Assembly (NCBI GenBank): GCA_946886255.1
Contig: CAMPIG010000018.1
Span: 1 to 26,182, forward strand
Direction of reading: 5' to 3'
DNA length: 26,182 bases
From: an uncultured Cellvibrio sp.
GTDB lineage: Bacteria; Pseudomonadota; Gammaproteobacteria; Pseudomonadales; Cellvibrionaceae
A model generated the notes under the pieces. It was not told where the DNA came from. It saw only the letters and a program-made list of their open reading frames with translations, and made no database searches. This document shows positions 24,893 to 26,182 of the stretch, in pieces. Numbering within the stretch: the first letter of the stretch is position 1; the number at the start of each line of letters is the position of its first letter. A program made the position numbers and the translations under genes.

Positions 24893-25231
24893 ATGAACGC
24901 TCACGACATACTGGAACAACTGACGCAGATCCTGGAAGCACGCAAGAACGATGCCGATGCAGACAGCTCCTATGTGGCCAGTCTGCATAAAAAAGGTCTG
25001 AATAAAATATTGGAAAAAGTTGGTGAAGAATGCACCGAAACCCTGCTGGCTGCCAAAGATGCACAAGCCAGCGGTGACACCAGCGATCTGATTTACGAAA
25101 CGGCCGATCTGTGGTTCCACACCCTGGTGATGTTATCTCACCTGGGAGAAAACGCAGATTCGGTTTTGAACGAACTGGCGCGACGCTTTGATGTATCCGG
25201 TCATACCGAAAAGGCTTCGCGCAAGCAATAA
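24893..25231 (+). CDS. hisE: Phosphoribosyl-ATP pyrophosphatase
   Basis: HisE hydrolyses PR-ATP to PR-AMP and pyrophosphate, the second step of histidine biosynthesis, supplying the substrate of HisI. The 112-residue all-alpha product has the metal-binding motif [15 protein letters not shown] and, further on, [12 protein letters not shown], the ExxD half. Length fits the stand-alone form. It lies between hisI and tatA, the standard order in pseudomonads and relatives, and the genes probably form one transcript. Confidence 0.96.
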   Translation: MNAHDILEQLTQILEARKNDADADSSYVASLHKKGLNKILEKVGEECTETLLAAKDAQASGDTSDLIYETADLWFHTLVMLSHLGENADSVLNELARRFDVSGHTEKASRKQ

Positions 25232-25258
25232 CCCCTACTGAAAGACAGAGGAAACATT

Positions 25259-25495
25259 ATGGGTATCAGTGGTATCAGTATTTGGCAATTGTTGATCATT
25301 CTGGCAATCGTAGTCATGCTATTCGGCACCAAGCGTCTGCGCTCACTCGGCAGCGATCTGGGCAGCGCCATCAAAGGATTCAAAAAATCCATTGGCGATG
25401 AAGACGAAGTAAAAAACGACACCAGAAATGTTGAAGACAAAACTGCCCAGGACAACATCACCAGCGCACAAAAAGAAAAAACTGAACAGAAGTAA
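25259..25495 (+). CDS. tatA: Sec-independent protein translocase subunit TatA
   Basis: TatA oligomerises to form the transport pore or membrane-weakening patch of the twin-arginine pathway. The 78-residue product has the N-terminal membrane helix [18 protein letters not shown], the hinge [10 protein letters not shown], an amphipathic helix ([16 protein letters not shown]) and a charged, disordered tail. An AGAGGAAA site precedes the ATG at 25259. It is 27 nt after hisE and 71 nt before tatB. Confidence 0.96.
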   Translation: MGISGISIWQLLIILAIVVMLFGTKRLRSLGSDLGSAIKGFKKSIGDEDEVKNDTRNVEDKTAQDNITSAQKEKTEQK

Positions 25496-25566
25496 TGTGC
25501 AAACCAAGGTTGGTCATGCCGTTCCGCCGGTGTGACCCGAACCGATCAACCGCGACAGGTAATTGT

Positions 25567-25968
25567 GTGTTTGATATCAGTTTTTTCGAATTAATCTTGT
25601 GCGCCATTGTGGGCCTGGTGGTCATTGGGCCGGAGCGTTTACCGGAAACGGTACGCGCCGTGAGCCTATGGATTGGCCGCCTGAAACGCAGCCTGCGGGA
25701 AACCCGTAGCGAGCTGGAGCGTCAGATCGGCGCTGACGATATTCGCCGCCAGTTGCACAATGAAGAGATTATGCAAAGCCTGGAAAAAACGCGCCGCGAG
25801 ATCGAGAAAGCCGTCAGGGATGGTGAGCAAACCGAATCGAAACCGCGCGCTTATCAGGAACATGTCGAACTGCCCGATCATGCCCATATGGATGAAAAGT
25901 TGACCGATGCAACCAAGCCTGATGACACGCCACCCTCCTCCACCGTCCCTGAAAAAAGCGGCCATTGA
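25567..25968 (+). CDS. tatB: Sec-independent protein translocase subunit TatB
   Basis: TatB forms the twin-arginine signal receptor with TatC. The 133-residue product starts with the family N-terminus [20 protein letters not shown], then [20 protein letters not shown] (hinge and amphipathic helix) and a charged C-terminal part. The start is a GTG at 25567, preceded by CAGGT. The frame is open 24 codons further upstream, but that segment has no membrane-protein character and would put residues before the conserved start. tatC begins 5 nt after its stop. Confidence 0.95.
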   Translation: MFDISFFELILCAIVGLVVIGPERLPETVRAVSLWIGRLKRSLRETRSELERQIGADDIRRQLHNEEIMQSLEKTRREIEKAVRDGEQTESKPRAYQEHVELPDHAHMDEKLTDATKPDDTPPSSTVPEKSGH

Positions 25969-25973
25969 TAGCT

Positions 25974-26182
25974 ATGAGTGACAAAGAGCTTCCGCTGATA
26001 CAACACCTGATTGAATTGCGCACGCGGTTACTGCACACCGTAATTTTCGTGCTCGTCGTTTTTTGTTGTTTATTTTATTTCGCTAACGATATTTACTACA
26101 TTATTTCGGCACCCTTGCAAAATCTGCTGCCGGAAAACACCAGCATGATTGCCACCGATGTGGTCTCGCCTTTCCTGACACC
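25974..26182 (+). CDS. tatC: Sec-independent protein translocase subunit TatC (partial, C-terminus outside window)
   Basis: TatC is the polytopic inner-membrane core that binds twin-arginine signal peptides. The first 69 codons are present: [20 protein letters not shown] is the conserved cytoplasmic start. The first membrane helix ([19 protein letters not shown]) and the start of the first periplasmic loop ([19 protein letters not shown]) follow. It is 5 nt after tatB, the last gene of the operon in view. Confidence 0.95.
   Translation, partial: MSDKELPLIQHLIELRTRLLHTVIFVLVVFCCLFYFANDIYYIISAPLQNLLPENTSMIATDVVSPFLT

Noticed and set aside
1..26182. CRISPR arrays, tRNA/rRNA genes, transposases, integrases, toxin-antitoxin pairs or defence systems
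   Set aside because: No regularly spaced repeats, tRNA-like cloverleaf or recognisable recombinase or defence protein was seen. The DEDDh exonuclease and HerA-like ATPase are not adjacent to nuclease partners that would make a defence module.

Overview
The window looks like a chromosomal segment of a gammaproteobacterium of the Cellvibrio / marine gamma type. The gene orders nrdR-ribD-ribE-ribBX-ribH-nusB, minC-minD-minE and hisI-hisE-tatA-tatB-tatC are those of Pseudomonas-like gammaproteobacteria. WaaA points to a Gram-negative envelope, and the only clear carbohydrate-active candidate is a CE2-like SGNH esterase, a family well known from Cellvibrio. The genus assignment is inference; the sequence contains no rRNA or other taxonomic marker. 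Most of it is core housekeeping sequence with accessory pieces between the conserved blocks.

Layout. (1) 1-4433, minus strand: nrdR, ribD, ribE, ribBX, ribH and a partial nusB, the riboflavin operon headed by the ribonucleotide-reductase repressor. (2) 4434-7646: a more AT-rich accessory stretch holding a DinB-like protein, an orphan Wzz-family chain-length protein and a secreted protein of unknown function. It separates nrdR from glyA, which are neighbours in many relatives. (3) 7647-8987: glyA with a 52-bp palindromic terminator. (4) 9285-13715: a 7TM-DISM diguanylate cyclase, a MAPEG protein, a HerA/YjgR-like ATPase and a YceI lipoprotein. (5) 13753-16454: a DEDDh exonuclease and minE, minD, minC. 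The minC-minD junction carries an unusual 27-bp inverted-repeat element. (6) 16758-19806, plus strand: a secreted DUF3300 protein with a His/aromatic block and a long Gln/Arg/Pro tail, three small unknown genes and osmC. (7) 19833-22226, minus strand: a membrane-anchored SGNH/CE2-like esterase followed by waaA. (8) 22410-26182, plus strand: an FAD oxidoreductase overlapping an aldo/keto reductase, then hisI, hisE, tatA, tatB and the start of tatC.

The most notable non-coding signal is a family of three REP-like hairpins with a GTAG head. They lie immediately after the stop codons of ribBX, the HerA-like gene and minE, always in the same orientation relative to transcription. One copy replaces the ribosome-binding region of the exonuclease gene. 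A separate element (27-bp perfect arms, 50-nt loop) splits minC from minD. Several essential genes use non-ATG starts: minD TTG, minE GTG, tatB GTG. No tRNA, rRNA, CRISPR array, insertion sequence or complete mobile element was seen, and I did not find a convincing new multi-gene system. The best candidates for unknown biology are the small-gene set before osmC, the FAD-oxidoreductase/AKR pair, the DUF3300 protein and the two repeat families.
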